A program made the position numbers and the translations under genes. A DNA stretch of 64,000 bases, taken from Gillisia limnaea DSM 15749 (GTDB taxonomy: Bacteria > Bacteroidota > Bacteroidia > Flavobacteriales > Flavobacteriaceae). The stretch is taken from the NCBI RefSeq assembly GCF_000243235.1, contig NZ_JH594606.1:1060576-1124575 (forward strand), in the 5' to 3' direction. The notes under the pieces were generated by a model. That model was not told the DNA's origin. It searched no databases and saw nothing but the letters and a program-made list of their open reading frames with translations. Positions 18,472 to 27,624 of the stretch are shown here, one piece after another (positions within the stretch are counted from its first letter, which is position 1; the number at the start of each line of letters is the position of its first letter).

Positions 18472-19326
18472 ATGGCCTGGTTTAAAAGAACACAAAAGGG
18501 CATCCAAACCCCTACCGAAGATAAAAAAGATGTACCTAAAGGTTTATGGTACAAATCTCCTACTGGTAAGATTGTAGATGCCGAACAGCTGGAAAAAAAT
18601 TTTTATGTTAGCCCGGAAGACGGTTATCATGTTAGAATTGGGAGTACGGAATATTTTAAGATTCTTTTTGACGACAACAAATTTAGAGAGCTTGATAAAG
18701 ACATTTCCTCCAAGGATCCTTTAAACTTCGAGGACACAACAAAATATAGCGATCGTTTAATAGCGGCTCAGAAAAAAACAGGACTTACAGATGCGGTTCG
18801 AACAGCCGTTGGAAAATCCAAAGGAAAGGATCTTGTAATTGCTTGTATGGATTTTAAATTCATAGGAGGATCCATGGGTTCTGTAGTAGGTGAAAAAATT
18901 GCCCGTGCCGCCGATTACTCCCTGAAAAATAATATTCCGCTCCTTATCATATCAAAATCGGGAGGAGCAAGAATGATGGAAGCTGCACTCTCGCTTATGC
19001 AGCTTGCAAAAACTTCAGCAAAACTTGGTCAATTGGATGATGCCAAAATCCCATATATTTCACTAAGCACAGATCCTACCACCGGAGGAACTACCGCTTC
19101 TTTTGCCATGTTGGGCGATATCAATATTGCAGAACCCGGAGCTTTGATTGGGTTTGCAGGACCACGGGTTGTTAAAGATACCACCGGACAGGATCTTCCA
19201 AAGGATTTCCAGACTTCAGAATTTTTAAAAGAACACGGTTTCTTGGATTTTATTACTCCAAGATCAGAGCTTAAAGACAAGATCAATCATTATTTAGACC
19301 TCATTCTTAATCAACCAATTAGATAA
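18472..19326 (+). CDS. accD: Acetyl-CoA carboxylase carboxyltransferase subunit beta
   Basis: Beta subunit of the carboxyltransferase that transfers CO2 from biotin to acetyl-CoA, the first step of fatty-acid synthesis. The crotonase-fold core is intact: [59 protein letters not shown]. The N-terminal region aligns with the usual zinc ribbon ([13 protein letters not shown], then [13 protein letters not shown]), but all four zinc-binding cysteines are replaced by Ser, Thr, Gly or other residues. From memory, close flavobacterial relatives share this loss. Start ATG 18472; single-gene unit. Confidence 0.93.
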   Translation: MAWFKRTQKGIQTPTEDKKDVPKGLWYKSPTGKIVDAEQLEKNFYVSPEDGYHVRIGSTEYFKILFDDNKFRELDKDISSKDPLNFEDTTKYSDRLIAAQKKTGLTDAVRTAVGKSKGKDLVIACMDFKFIGGSMGSVVGEKIARAADYSLKNNIPLLIISKSGGARMMEAALSLMQLAKTSAKLGQLDDAKIPYISLSTDPTTGGTTASFAMLGDINIAEPGALIGFAGPRVVKDTTGQDLPKDFQTSEFLKEHGFLDFITPRSELKDKINHYLDLILNQPIR

Positions 19327-19360
19327 GAAAAGTAGTAAACCTGAAACCTGCAGCAATCTT

Positions 19361-19449
19361 AATCAAGAACCTCGGGCAAGCCCGATAGCTATCGGGACGG
19401 GGAACCTGCCCGACGGTCAGGTGGATTAAACCCTCAATGAGGGATTAAA
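19361..19449. repeat. Dispersed intergenic repeat, copy 2
   Basis: AATCAAGAACCTCGGG, then the palindrome CCCGATAGCTATCGGG, GACGGGGAACCTGCCCGACG, GTCAGGTGGATTAAA and CCTCAATGAGGGATTAA. Compact form of the element at 9213 and 19888; it sits between accD and rpsO. Confidence 0.85.
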
Positions 19450-19484
19450 ATTAAATTTCAGAATAAATTTTAATAATAATATAG

Positions 19485-19492
19485 TATCTTTG
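19485..19492 (+). promoter_or_regulatory. TAnnTTTG (-7) element before rpsO
   Basis: TATCTTTG, 54 bp before the rpsO ATG, leaving a 5' leader of about 45 nt in which S15 autoregulation could act. The -33 element is not clear. Confidence 0.45.
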
Positions 19493-19545
19493 CCGCTTGA
19501 CAGAAAATCTGTTCATACATAAAAATCATTAAAATTAATATTGGA

Positions 19546-19815
19546 ATGTATTTAACTAAAGAAGAAAAGCAAGATCTTTTCGCAAAACATGGAAAAGGTA
19601 CGAATGATACCGGATCTGCAGAAGGCCAAATTGCCCTTTTCACCCAACGTATCTCTCATCTTTCAGGTCACTTGAAAACCAACAGAAAAGACTATAATAC
19701 AGAACGTTCATTGGTAATGCTGGTAGGTAAAAGAAGAAGTTTACTCGACTATTTAATGAAGAAAGATATTATGAGATATCGTGCAATCGTTAAGGAATTA
19801 GGATTAAGAAAATAA
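19546..19815 (+). CDS. rpsO: 30S ribosomal protein S15
   Basis: Primary 16S rRNA-binding protein of the small-subunit platform; 89 aa, exactly the family size. Motifs: FAKHGKGTNDTGSAEGQIALFTQRI, LSGHLKTNRKDYNTERSL, and MLVGKRRSLLDYL followed by RYRAIVKELGLRK. ATG at 19546. It has its own terminator, and pnp follows about 330 bp later. The rpsO-pnp order is widespread in bacteria, but here a dispersed repeat has entered between them. Confidence 0.97.
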   Translation: MYLTKEEKQDLFAKHGKGTNDTGSAEGQIALFTQRISHLSGHLKTNRKDYNTERSLVMLVGKRRSLLDYLMKKDIMRYRAIVKELGLRK

Positions 19816-19820
19816 ATTAT

Positions 19821-19846
19821 AAAGGGGCTCTAACGCCCCTTTTTTC
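19821..19846 (+). terminator. Rho-independent terminator after rpsO
   Basis: Stem AAAGGGGC / GCCCCTTT with a 6-nt loop followed by a T-run. Confidence 0.92.
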
Positions 19847-19887
19847 ATATATTAGAGGGAAATTAGTTCCTTTTTTAGACTTAAAAT

Positions 19888-20003
19888 AATCAAGAACCTC
19901 GAGGCAAGCCCGCCTGAATGAAATTCATTTCGGGCATCCCGATAGCTCGGGACGGGGAACCTGCCCGACGGTCAGGCGGGTTAAATCCTCAATGAGGGAT
20001 TAA
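19888..20003. repeat. Dispersed intergenic repeat, copy 3
   Basis: AATCAAGAACCTCGAGG, then CCCGATAGCTCGGGACGGGG, CCTGCCCGACGGTCAGGCGG, and the closing CCTCAATGAGGGATTAA. It differs from copy 2 mainly by an extra internal segment (CCGCCTGAATGAAATTCATT). The remaining 140 bp to pnp hold no gene. Confidence 0.85.
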
Positions 20004-20145
20004 CGCTCCGGCCTTTGCTAAGAGTAGTTTTCATTGGTCTGCTACAACCACTGCACAACACAGCAAGTCCCGATGGATTATTCAAAGGGAGACCATTGTT
20101 TAACGTAGTATGTAACTTTACATATTAGAATTGAAAAAAAAATTT

Positions 20146-22389
20146 ATGATTCCAAAAACATTTAAAGAGGTTATCGACTTAGGAGATGGAAGAAGCATCT
20201 CGCTCGAAACCGGAAAATTAGCAAAACAAGCCCATGGCTCTGTAGAGCTTAGAATGGGAAATGCAGTATTGCTTTGTACCGTTGTTTCTTCTTATAAAGA
20301 GAGCACAATGGATTTCTTTCCATTAACAGTAGATTACAGAGAGAAATTTGCAGCAGCAGGACGTTATCCTGGTGGTTTCTTTAAAAGGGAAGCCAGACCA
20401 AGTGATGGTGAAGTTTTGACTATGAGAATTGTAGACCGTGTATTGCGTCCATTATTCCCATCAGATTATAAGACTGAAACTCAGGTAATGATTCAGCTAA
20501 TGTCTCATGACGAAGAAGTGATGCCGGACGCATTGGCCGGTTTAGCCGCATCTGCAGCTATTCAATTATCTGATGTTCCTTTTGAATGTGCTATTTCTGA
20601 AGCTCGTGTAGGTAGGGTAAACGGTGAATTTATCATAAACCCAAGCCGAAGCCAGTTATTAGAGTCGGATATTGATATGATTATTGGTGCTTCTGCAGAT
20701 TCTGTAATGATGGTAGAAGGTGAGATGGATGAAATTTCAGAAGAAGAAATGGCAGATGCCATTAAATTTGCTCACGAAGCCATCAAGATTCAAATTGAAG
20801 CTCAATTGCGATTGGCAGAAGCTTTCGGAAAAAAACCGGTAAGAGAATATGCTGCCGCAAAAAGCGATGAAACTATTGCAGCCAGGGTTAGAGAAATTGC
20901 ATATCAAAAAGTATATGATATCGCAAAAGGTGGACACGGTAAGAAAGAAAGAAGCGAAGGTTTTTCCGGAGTTAAGGAAGAGGTTTTGGCCTCCTTTAGC
21001 GAAGAAGAACTGGAAGAAAATTCAGGTCTTATCAAGACTTATTACAATAAAGTAGAAAAAGAAGCGGTAAGGGAATTAACTCTTGCTGAAGGAACACGTT
21101 TAGACGGACGGAAAACAGACGAGATTCGCCCAATTTGGTGTGAAATCGACTATTTGCCATCTGTTCATGGATCGGCAATATTCACCCGTGGGGAAACTCA
21201 GGCATTGGCAACTGTTACTTTAGGAACTTCCAGAGAGGCAAATATGATAGATATGCCAACCCATCAGGGGGAGGAGACTTTCTATTTACATTATAACTTC
21301 CCTCCATTTTGTACCGGAGAAGCATATCCTTTAAGAGGAACTTCCCGAAGAGAAATTGGTCACGGAAACCTAGCGCAACGAGCTTTAAAAGGAATGGTTC
21401 CTGCAGATTGCCCATATACTATTAGAATTGTTTCTGAAGTATTGGAATCTAATGGATCTTCTTCTATGGCTACTGTTTGTGCCGGAACAATGGCGATGAT
21501 GGATGCAGGTATTAAAATGAAAAAACCGGTTTCCGGGATTGCAATGGGACTGATCTCTGACGGAGATCGTCACGCAGTACTTTCAGACATTTTAGGTGAT
21601 GAAGATCACTTGGGAGATATGGACTTTAAAGTAACCGGAACGGAAGATGGTATTACCGCCTGCCAGATGGATATTAAAGTAAAAGGTTTACCATACGAAA
21701 TCCTGGTTAAAGCCCTAAAACAAGCACGTGCAGGAAGATTACACATTCTAGAAGAATTAACTAAAACCATTTCTGCTCCTAACGAGGACGTAAAAGCTCA
21801 TGCTCCAAAAATTGTTACCAAAATAATTCCGCAGGAATTCATTGGTGCCCTTATTGGACCAGGAGGAAAAGTGATCCAGGAAATGCAAAAAACATCTGGA
21901 TGTACGATCGTTATAAACGAAGTAGACGAAAAAGGTGTTGTTGAAATCCTTGGCACAAGTCAGGAAGGTATTGACAGCGTATTGGCAAGAATTGAATCTT
22001 TAATGTTCAAGCCGGCAGTTGGTGAGACCTATGAAGTGAAGGTTATAAAAATGCTTGATTTTGGCGCAGTAGTAGAATTCCTTGTCGCTCCGGGTAATGA
22101 GGTCCTACTTCACGTATCTGAATTAGCATGGGAACGTACTGAAAACGTAAGCGATGTGGTGAATATGGGAGATGTATTTGAAGTGAAATACTTTGGAATT
22201 GATCCTAAAACACGTAAGCAAAAAGTTTCCAGAAAAGCATTGCTTCCAAAGCCGGAAGGATATGTTGCGAGACCACCACGTGATGACCGGAATGACAGAG
22301 GTCGTGATAATCGTGGATCAAGAGACAATAGAGGTCGTGATGACAGAGGTCGTGACGATAGAAAACCAAGAGAAAACAGAAACGACTAG
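20146..22389 (+). CDS. pnp: Polyribonucleotide nucleotidyltransferase (PNPase)
   Basis: Phosphorolytic 3'-5' exoribonuclease of mRNA decay. Two RNase PH domains (first around SIHGS-equivalent [13 protein letters not shown] and [20 protein letters not shown]; second with [35 protein letters not shown]) are joined by a helical linker. A KH domain ([21 protein letters not shown]) and an S1 domain ([16 protein letters not shown]) follow. The last 40 residues form an Asp/Arg/Gly/Asn-rich tail ([19 protein letters not shown]), a disordered RNA-binding extension. ATG at 20146 begins [15 protein letters not shown]; an in-frame TTG at 20131 would add only five residues. Confidence 0.95.
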   Translation: MIPKTFKEVIDLGDGRSISLETGKLAKQAHGSVELRMGNAVLLCTVVSSYKESTMDFFPLTVDYREKFAAAGRYPGGFFKREARPSDGEVLTMRIVDRVLRPLFPSDYKTETQVMIQLMSHDEEVMPDALAGLAASAAIQLSDVPFECAISEARVGRVNGEFIINPSRSQLLESDIDMIIGASADSVMMVEGEMDEISEEEMADAIKFAHEAIKIQIEAQLRLAEAFGKKPVREYAAAKSDETIAARVREIAYQKVYDIAKGGHGKKERSEGFSGVKEEVLASFSEEELEENSGLIKTYYNKVEKEAVRELTLAEGTRLDGRKTDEIRPIWCEIDYLPSVHGSAIFTRGETQALATVTLGTSREANMIDMPTHQGEETFYLHYNFPPFCTGEAYPLRGTSRREIGHGNLAQRALKGMVPADCPYTIRIVSEVLESNGSSSMATVCAGTMAMMDAGIKMKKPVSGIAMGLISDGDRHAVLSDILGDEDHLGDMDFKVTGTEDGITACQMDIKVKGLPYEILVKALKQARAGRLHILEELTKTISAPNEDVKAHAPKIVTKIIPQEFIGALIGPGGKVIQEMQKTSGCTIVINEVDEKGVVEILGTSQEGIDSVLARIESLMFKPAVGETYEVKVIKMLDFGAVVEFLVAPGNEVLLHVSELAWERTENVSDVVNMGDVFEVKYFGIDPKTRKQKVSRKALLPKPEGYVARPPRDDRNDRGRDNRGSRDNRGRDDRGRDDRKPRENRND

Positions 22390-22410
22390 TTTCTATCTCC
22401 TATAATTTTA

Positions 22411-22447
22411 AAAATCCCCTGAGAAAAACTTTCAGGGGATTTTTTTT
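22411..22447 (+). terminator. Rho-independent terminator after pnp
   Basis: Stem AAATCCCCTGA / TCAGGGGATTT with a loop of about 9 nt and a run of eight T. Confidence 0.92.
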
Positions 22448-22470
22448 ATGAATCCAAAAATAGAACCTTT

Positions 22471-22478
22471 TATTTTTG
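22471..22478 (+). promoter_or_regulatory. TAnnTTTG element in the rpoD upstream region
   Basis: TATTTTTG directly after the pnp terminator. If used, the rpoD mRNA has a 5' leader of about 210 nt. The 245-bp gap (22448-22692) holds no reading frame. Directly before the rpoD ATG is AGGGAGAAG, an unusually good purine-rich ribosome-binding sequence for this genome. Confidence 0.35.
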
Positions 22479-22692
22479 TAATTTAAAAATTTCAAAGAAC
22501 TACCTGTAATGTGCAAGTTAACATCATAGATACCTGATCGCGCTGGGATATACGACAAAAACCAAAAAGTCCGGAACGCCGAAAATAAATCTCCAAAAAA
22601 ATTAAATCAAAGGAATTGTAACATTTTACTAACTCTCTACGTATAATTAAATACAAGAGCTATTCATAATTAAAAATCCAGGGAGAAGATAG

Positions 22693-23556
22693 ATGAGACA
22701 ACTTAAAATTACGAAGCAGGTTACAAATCGTGAAACCGCTTCGCTAGATAAGTATTTGCAAGAAATTGGTAAAGTGGACCTAATTACCGCCGATGAAGAG
22801 GTGGAATTAGCACAAAAAATTAAAGCGGGTGATGACCGTGCTTTGGAGAAATTGACTAAAGCAAATTTACGTTTTGTGGTTTCTGTTGCAAAGCAATATC
22901 AAAATCAGGGATTAACACTTCCCGATCTTATTAACGAAGGAAACTTAGGATTGATTAAAGCTGCAAAGCGTTTTGATGAAACCCGTGGTTTTAAATTTAT
23001 ATCCTACGCCGTTTGGTGGATACGTCAATCTATTTTGCAGGCACTTGCCGAGCAATCCCGAATTGTGCGTTTACCATTGAACAAAATTGGTTCTATTAAC
23101 AAGATCAATAAAACATTTGCTTTTCTTGAGCAATCTCACGAACGTCCGCCAAGTGCAGAAGAGATCGCTAAAGAACTTGACATGACCATCAATGATGTGA
23201 AGGAGTCCATGAAAAACTCCGGGCGTCACGTATCTATGGATGCGCCGTTGGTTGAAGGGGAAGATTCAAATCTATATGACGTTTTACGTTCTGGCGAGTC
23301 GCCAAACCCAGACAGGGAATTGCTGCACGAATCTTTAAGAACAGAGATCGAACGTGCTTTGGAAACCCTTACACCACGTGAAGCAGATGTTATTCGTCTT
23401 TACTTTGGACTGGGAGATCAACATCCAATGACGTTAGAAGAAATTGGCGAGACTTTTGACCTTACCAGGGAACGTGTTCGCCAAATCAAGGAAAAAGCTA
23501 TAAGAAGATTAAAACATACTTCCAGAAGCAAGATCTTGAAGACTTACTTAGGATAA
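22693..23556 (+). CDS. rpoD: Primary RNA polymerase sigma factor RpoD/SigA
   Basis: Group 1 sigma-70 factor directing most transcription. It is 287 aa, the compact Bacteroidota form without region 1.1. It starts [25 protein letters not shown], followed by region 1.2 ([19 protein letters not shown]), region 2 ([45 protein letters not shown]), region 3, and region 4 ([22 protein letters not shown]). ATG at 22693 is supported by the preceding AGGGAGAAG. A strong terminator follows at 23634; part of that downstream segment is duplicated at 26.8 kb. Confidence 0.96.
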   Translation: MRQLKITKQVTNRETASLDKYLQEIGKVDLITADEEVELAQKIKAGDDRALEKLTKANLRFVVSVAKQYQNQGLTLPDLINEGNLGLIKAAKRFDETRGFKFISYAVWWIRQSILQALAEQSRIVRLPLNKIGSINKINKTFAFLEQSHERPPSAEEIAKELDMTINDVKESMKNSGRHVSMDAPLVEGEDSNLYDVLRSGESPNPDRELLHESLRTEIERALETLTPREADVIRLYFGLGDQHPMTLEEIGETFDLTRERVRQIKEKAIRRLKHTSRSKILKTYLG

Positions 23557-23565
23557 TATATAAGA

Positions 23566-23661
23566 TGACAACAGTTTAGTCCCTTTGTGATGACTGGGAT
23601 AATAATAACTGTTCGTTTTTTGATTGATGAATGAACCCCGGAGTGATGACCGGGGTTTTTT
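23566..23661 (+). terminator. rpoD downstream region with terminator (duplicated at 26761)
   Basis: The stem AACCCCGG / CCGGGGTT (23634-23641 and 23650-23657) ends in six T. From TGACAACAG (23566) to the T-run this segment recurs in degenerate form at 26761-26851, including TTTTTTGATTGATGAATGAA. Confidence 0.88.
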
Positions 23662-23785
23662 CATGATCGGTTTTCACAAGCTTTCCTCCTGCTTTCACAC
23701 CATTAAAGTTGTGTTAATCTATTGACCTGCACCTTGTAATCTTTATTTTCTGATTAAATTTCAAAGCTTTAAAATGCGGAAATAA

Positions 23786-24658
23786 ATGGAAGATCAGGAA
23801 AAAATTTTAGTGATTGGGGCTTCAGGGGCGTTGGGCTTAGAAATAGTGAAACTTCTCAAACAGCTGGAAGTCCCTTTGAGGGTTCTTACCAATTCCTCTG
23901 AGGGAGTTTCAAAATTAGCTCCTTATTCAAACGATATATGGAAAGTGGATGCCTCTACCAAATCCCCTGAAATTAAAAATATCACAAAGGGAGTTTCTAC
24001 GGTGATCTCTTCCCTGGGAAAAAGTATAAGCCTTTTTTCCCCCTCAGTAGATTCCTTTTATGAAACAGATTATGCTGCAAACAAAACCATTCTCGATGAT
24101 GCAGTAATGAATGGTGTAAAGCGCTTCGTTTATGTATCTATAAAAGGCGTCGATTCCGGCAAGGATTTCAACATTACCAAAGCTCATAAAATGTTTGAAG
24201 AAGAACTCATTTCCTCTGGTTTGGATTATACGATCCTAAGACCAGTAGGGTTTTACTCTGGCCTCAACGATTTGGCTATCATGGCAAAACGTAAAGTACT
24301 TCCTATAGTTGGAGATGGGGATGCAAAAACAAATAGTATTCACCATAAAGATATGGCTGAAGTTGTAGTTTCTTATGCTAAGAAGGGTCCGAAAATTATT
24401 GAGATAGGTGGTCCTAAAATCCATACAAGACTTGAAATGGCAGAAATGGTGAAGGAACGATTTGGTGCAACAATTATTAAAGTACCAAAAACAGTTGCAG
24501 ATATTGGCGCAATGATTCCCAATTTTTTAAGTGGAGGTACGGGAGATAAGTTGGATTATTACACGTATATCACCACGAACGATATGATTGGTGAATCCCG
24601 CGGCTCCATTGTCTTTAAAGACTATCTCAAAACTCTTGACCTAAAAGAATTACCATAA
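23786..24658 (+). CDS. NAD(P)-binding SDR/NmrA-like oxidoreductase
   Basis: Atypical short-chain dehydrogenase of the NAD(P)H-binding/NmrA kind, 290 aa. The Rossmann loop ILVIGASGALGLEIVKLL is at residues 7-24; AANKTILDDAVMNGVKRFVYVS is the usual fourth strand region, and SGLDYTILRPVGFYSG the substrate-side loop. There is no clear catalytic YxxxK in SDR spacing, so it may be a sensor or have relaxed chemistry. Its stop overlaps the next gene's start (TAATG), tying it to the flavoprotein behind it and perhaps to the BLUF genes further on. Confidence 0.75.
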   Translation: MEDQEKILVIGASGALGLEIVKLLKQLEVPLRVLTNSSEGVSKLAPYSNDIWKVDASTKSPEIKNITKGVSTVISSLGKSISLFSPSVDSFYETDYAANKTILDDAVMNGVKRFVYVSIKGVDSGKDFNITKAHKMFEEELISSGLDYTILRPVGFYSGLNDLAIMAKRKVLPIVGDGDAKTNSIHHKDMAEVVVSYAKKGPKIIEIGGPKIHTRLEMAEMVKERFGATIIKVPKTVADIGAMIPNFLSGGTGDKLDYYTYITTNDMIGESRGSIVFKDYLKTLDLKELP

Positions 24659-26085
24659 TGCCAGAAGATTATGATGCAATAATCGTTGGAAGCGGTTCAA
24701 ATGGACTCGCAGCTGCTATCCACCTCCAGCAAAAAGGATTGAGAACCGCTGTTTATGAGCAGGCATCTGAACCTGGAGGTGCTACCAGGACAGAACAATT
24801 AACCCTTCCAGGGTATCAACACGATGTGGGGTCTGCAATATTGCCAATGGGCGTTGCTTCTCCATTCTTCAGGGATCTTCCTTTAAATAACTACGGTCTT
24901 AAATGGATCTATCCTGATATTCCCTACGCACATCCTTTAAAAGATGGGACTGGGGTTGCCTGCTACAAGGATCTTGATAAAACTGCAGATCAACTGGGGA
25001 AAGACAGAGATTCCTATTTGAAAATCTTTCAGCCTCTGGTGAATAATTGGGATAAAATAGATAAGGATCTATTAGGGCCTTTGGGAATTCCAGAGAATCC
25101 CATTGATTTTTTAAAATTCGGATTAAAGGCTTTACCTTCTGCAAAGATGCTGGTAAATCATTTTTTCAAAAATGAAAGATCCAAAATCTTTTTTTATGGT
25201 TCGGCTGCGCATTCTACATTACCTCTAACCAATCTGGCCTCTGCCTCCTTTGGGCTGGTTCTTACCACCATGGCACACCGCTATGGCTGGCCATTTCCAG
25301 AGGGCGGCGCCAAAAACTTTACCAACAGTCTTGTCTCCTTTTACAAGTCCCTGGGTGGGGAATTGTATCTAAATGTTCTCGTGAAACACGTAGAAGAACT
25401 TCCGCGGGCCAAAGCTTATTTATTTGACGTAACACCAAAACAACTTTTAAAGATTAAAGGCACCAATTTTCCCTCTTTATACAGGAAAAGAATGGCCTCA
25501 TATAAATATGGTGCCGGGGTTTTTAAAATGGATTGGGCCCTTAGTGAACCTATACCCTTTACCAGCGCAGAATGCCGTAGATCTGGAACTGTACATATAG
25601 GTTTTTCCTGTGAAGAAATAGAGGAATCTGAGGGCCATATACACCATAAAAAAATGACAGATACTCCTTACGTTTTGGTTGCACAACACAGCATATTTGA
25701 CCCAACACGTGCTCCTGTAGGAAAACACACCGCCTGGGCTTATTGCCACGTTCCAAATGGTAGTATAAAGGATTTTTCCCAGATCATAGAAAACCAGATT
25801 GAACGTGCCGCTCCAGGATTTAAAGACACCATTCTTGCCCGATCAACTATGAACACCGTTCAATTACAGCAATGGAATCCTAATCTTATAGGAGGTGATA
25901 TCAATGGTGGAAGGCAGGATATCACTCAGTTATTTACCCGGCCCATTATAAGCATCTCCCCTTACTCAACACCAGATCCGAAAATTTATATATGTTCTTC
26001 CTCTACCCCACCTGGCGGCGGTGTTCATGGGATGTGTGGCTACAATGCCGCAAAAGCGGTCTTAAAAGACCATTTCAACGGTTAA
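24658..26085 (+). CDS. FAD-dependent oxidoreductase of the phytoene desaturase / PYROXD2 type
   Basis: Flavoprotein of 475 aa with an N-terminal FAD-binding motif (DAIIVGSGSNGLAAAIHLQQ) and the second-strand signature YEQASEPGGATRTEQ. The C-terminal CrtI-like closing segment ICSSSTPPGGGVHGMCGYNAA completes the fold. These enzymes oxidise carotenoid-like or other hydrophobic substrates; the actual substrate cannot be told. It is translationally coupled to the SDR gene (TAATG at 24656-24660). A dead BLUF photoreceptor gene begins 10 bp after its stop, which suggests an original three-gene unit. Confidence 0.8.
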   Translation: MPEDYDAIIVGSGSNGLAAAIHLQQKGLRTAVYEQASEPGGATRTEQLTLPGYQHDVGSAILPMGVASPFFRDLPLNNYGLKWIYPDIPYAHPLKDGTGVACYKDLDKTADQLGKDRDSYLKIFQPLVNNWDKIDKDLLGPLGIPENPIDFLKFGLKALPSAKMLVNHFFKNERSKIFFYGSAAHSTLPLTNLASASFGLVLTTMAHRYGWPFPEGGAKNFTNSLVSFYKSLGGELYLNVLVKHVEELPRAKAYLFDVTPKQLLKIKGTNFPSLYRKRMASYKYGAGVFKMDWALSEPIPFTSAECRRSGTVHIGFSCEEIEESEGHIHHKKMTDTPYVLVAQHSIFDPTRAPVGKHTAWAYCHVPNGSIKDFSQIIENQIERAAPGFKDTILARSTMNTVQLQQWNPNLIGGDINGGRQDITQLFTRPIISISPYSTPDPKIYICSSSTPPGGGVHGMCGYNAAKAVLKDHFNG

Positions 26086-26095
26086 TTTGATAAAA

Positions 26096-26459
26096 ATGAG
26101 CTGTGCTATTTGTTATGTAAGCACAGTTGCTGAAGGGTTAAAGAAAAAAGAGGTGAAAAAGCCGCTTGAAAATTCAGCTAAAAGAAATAATAATCATGAT
26201 GTCCGCGGGGTTCTATTATAATCTGCAGGAAAATTTCTCCAGGTAATGGAGGGAGATAAAAAATTATATCTTGGATCTATTTGGGAAAATAGAAAGGGAC
26301 TCCAGGCATCATAATATCATCCTGGTTCTGGGAAGGGAAATCGAGCAGGTTGCCTATGACGGTTATTTATCTGATACAATTACAAATGATAAAAAACGTA
26401 AAGAGAGTCCTCTTCACGATTACCTTGACCAGGCAAAAGGATTGGCCCCGCCAATTTAG
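26096..26459 (+). pseudogene. Decayed BLUF photoreceptor gene (copy 1)
   Basis: ATG at 26096 starts SCAICYVSTVAEGL, the beta-1 strand of a BLUF domain with its flavin-contacting Tyr. The frame is closed by TAA at codon 42 (26219-26221), where the family has LLYS; reading through gives SAGKFLQVMEGD. A one-base shift before 26271 then moves the rest (LFGKIERDSRHHNIILVLG) to another frame. The order of motifs is exactly that of the two intact BLUF genes at 26975 and 27625, so this is an inactivated paralogue rather than noise. It is adjacent to the flavoprotein gene. Confidence 0.85.
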
Positions 26460-26548
26460 CAAACCGTGTGAAATATTCTCAGCGTTTTCATTAAAACTCG
26501 TAATAGATTAATTCATATAATTTTTGCCTTGAAAATATAATTCTCATT

Positions 26549-26746
26549 ATGTCTACTAAATAAATTGCCCCAACTGTCCTTGCTGGTCATCTTGGAAACC
26601 TTAGGCGCGATGTAGAATTGATCAACAAAATTGAAGCCGACTGGTTTCATATAGATATTATGGATGGTATTTTTTTTTCCAATATATTATTCGATGCCTG
26701 TTCTCTAAGCCATCACGTGATAAAAGATATCGACTTATCTGGTTAA
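26549..26746 (+). pseudogene. Decayed rpe fragment (copy 1) with internal deletion
   Basis: The codons correspond to rpe: ATG, a stop at codon 5, then IAPTVLAGHLGNLRRDVELI and EADWFHIDIMDGIF, as in intact rpe (28093). After the equivalent of AMPVLKAIAKH the sequence jumps to GTGATAAAAGATATCGACTT, found about 270 bp further into rpe, and stops. Premature stop plus internal deletion make it non-functional. It stands behind BLUF copy 1 just as rpe stands behind BLUF copy 3. Confidence 0.85.
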
Positions 26747-26760
26747 TTTCCCATTGAGGG

Positions 26761-26851
26761 TGACAACAGTATATAGTCCCGATACTTAGCGGATAACTGT
26801 TAGTTTTTTGATTGATGAATGAACCCCGGAGTGATAACCGGGTTTTTTTTG
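26761..26851 (+). terminator. Degenerate second copy of the rpoD terminator region
   Basis: TGACAACAG, AGTCCC, ATAACTGTT and then a run almost identical to 23610-23655 (GTTTTTTGATTGATGAATGA, CCCCGGAGTGAT). The stem AACCCCGG / CCGGGTT with eight T at 26822-26851 should still terminate transcription before BLUF copy 2. Confidence 0.8.
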
Positions 26852-26974
26852 TGACCTGAAATCTCTATTCCATTTTTTGAAAATTTTAGTATATCATTAT
26901 TACTATTTAATGGAAAATTACAATAATTTGACAAGGCAAATTATTATGAAACTTTAATTAAGAAACAAATCTAC

Positions 26975-27379
26975 ATGAGATATGCCATTATTTATGTTAG
27001 TACCGCTTCCAAAGATTTAAAAGAACCGGAAATTAAAACTATGCTAAAGGAAAGTGTTATATGGAACAACAGTCATGGCCTCACTGGTCTTCTCCTTTAT
27101 TCGGAAGGAAACTTTTTTCAGATAATAGAGGGAGAGGAAACTGTTACTAAAGACTTATTTGAATCTATTAAACAAGATCCCAGACATCATAATATAATAC
27201 AGATATCTGGAAAGGAAATTCACAAAGAAGCCTATGATGGTTTTAAGTCTGATTTTATTTATTCAAATGCACATTATGATCCCAAAAAATTTAGAACATA
27301 CCTGGAGCAGATTGAAGTGCTGGATGATGCTACTCAAAAAGCAGTTAAAAATATGTTGAAGGCATTTATCATTACTTAA
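26975..27379 (+). CDS. BLUF-domain blue-light photoreceptor (copy 2, intact)
   Basis: Stand-alone BLUF protein, 134 aa: an FAD-binding ferredoxin-like fold that senses blue light by rearranging hydrogen bonds around the flavin. Key residues are in place: Tyr7 (YAIIYVST), Asn31/Asn32 after Trp30 (WNNSHGLTG), and Gln49 in GNFFQIIEGEE; a C-terminal helical cap completes the family length. No output domain is attached, so it should act through a partner protein. It is preceded by the duplicated terminator and followed by its own terminator and a fragment of rpe. It is 40-50% similar by eye to copy 3. Confidence 0.9.
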   Translation: MRYAIIYVSTASKDLKEPEIKTMLKESVIWNNSHGLTGLLLYSEGNFFQIIEGEETVTKDLFESIKQDPRHHNIIQISGKEIHKEAYDGFKSDFIYSNAHYDPKKFRTYLEQIEVLDDATQKAVKNMLKAFIIT

Positions 27380-27400
27380 AAAGGTAAAACCTTTTTTTCT
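27378..27400 (+). terminator. Short hairpin terminator after BLUF copy 2
   Basis: AAAAAGGT / ACCTTTTT with a 3-nt loop and a T-run, overlapping the stop codon of the BLUF gene. Confidence 0.65.
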
Positions 27401-27403
27401 TCT

Positions 27404-27411
27404 TATTTTTG
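27404..27411 (+). promoter_or_regulatory. TAnnTTTG element before the rpe fragment (copy 2)
   Basis: TATTTTTG upstream of the 5' rpe fragment, parallel to TATTTTTG at 28067-28074 before intact rpe. It was probably carried along in the duplication and may still start an untranslated or short transcript. Confidence 0.4.
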
Positions 27412-27436
27412 TGCCTGAAATATTTATTCCCGAGTT

Positions 27437-27533
27437 ATGAGCATAAAACTTCATGCCCCCTTCGGTTCTGGCTGCCGATTTTGCCAATCTTCAACGCGAC
27501 CTGGAAATGAGCAATAACAGTGAAGCCGACTGA
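27437..27533 (+). pseudogene. 5' fragment of rpe (copy 2)
   Basis: ATGAGC followed by about 75 bp almost identical to the start of rpe at 28093-28186 (shared CTTCGGTTCTGGCTGCCGAT and ACGCGACCTGGAAATGA). A one-base insertion near the fifth codon and a TGA where rpe has TGG (27531) break it, and homology ends there. The near-identity contrasts with the strongly decayed copy 1, so this duplication is recent or was re-homogenised. Confidence 0.88.
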
Positions 27534-27594
27534 CTTTTTTTATGTTTTTATCTTATAGAAATTAAAAAATGGCTCAACAATTCTTAATTTTTTT

Positions 27595-27602
27595 TACTTT
27601 TG
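27595..27602 (+). promoter_or_regulatory. TAnnTTTG element before BLUF copy 3
   Basis: TACTTTTG, 23 bp before the ATG at 27625. No convincing -33 TTG. Confidence 0.35.
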
Positions 27603-27624
27603 AAAGCCAAGCAATATTTAAACA

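Noticed and set aside
18472..18700. Misassigned start or frameshift as the reason for the missing AccD zinc cysteines
   Set aside because: The N-terminal residues align one-to-one with the zinc-ribbon region of other AccD proteins, so the cysteines are substituted, not lost by truncation.
27437..27533. The rpe fragment as a regulatory RNA or leader peptide
   Set aside because: It matches rpe codons exactly apart from an early one-base insertion and a stop, so a duplication remnant is the simpler account; nothing shows a function.
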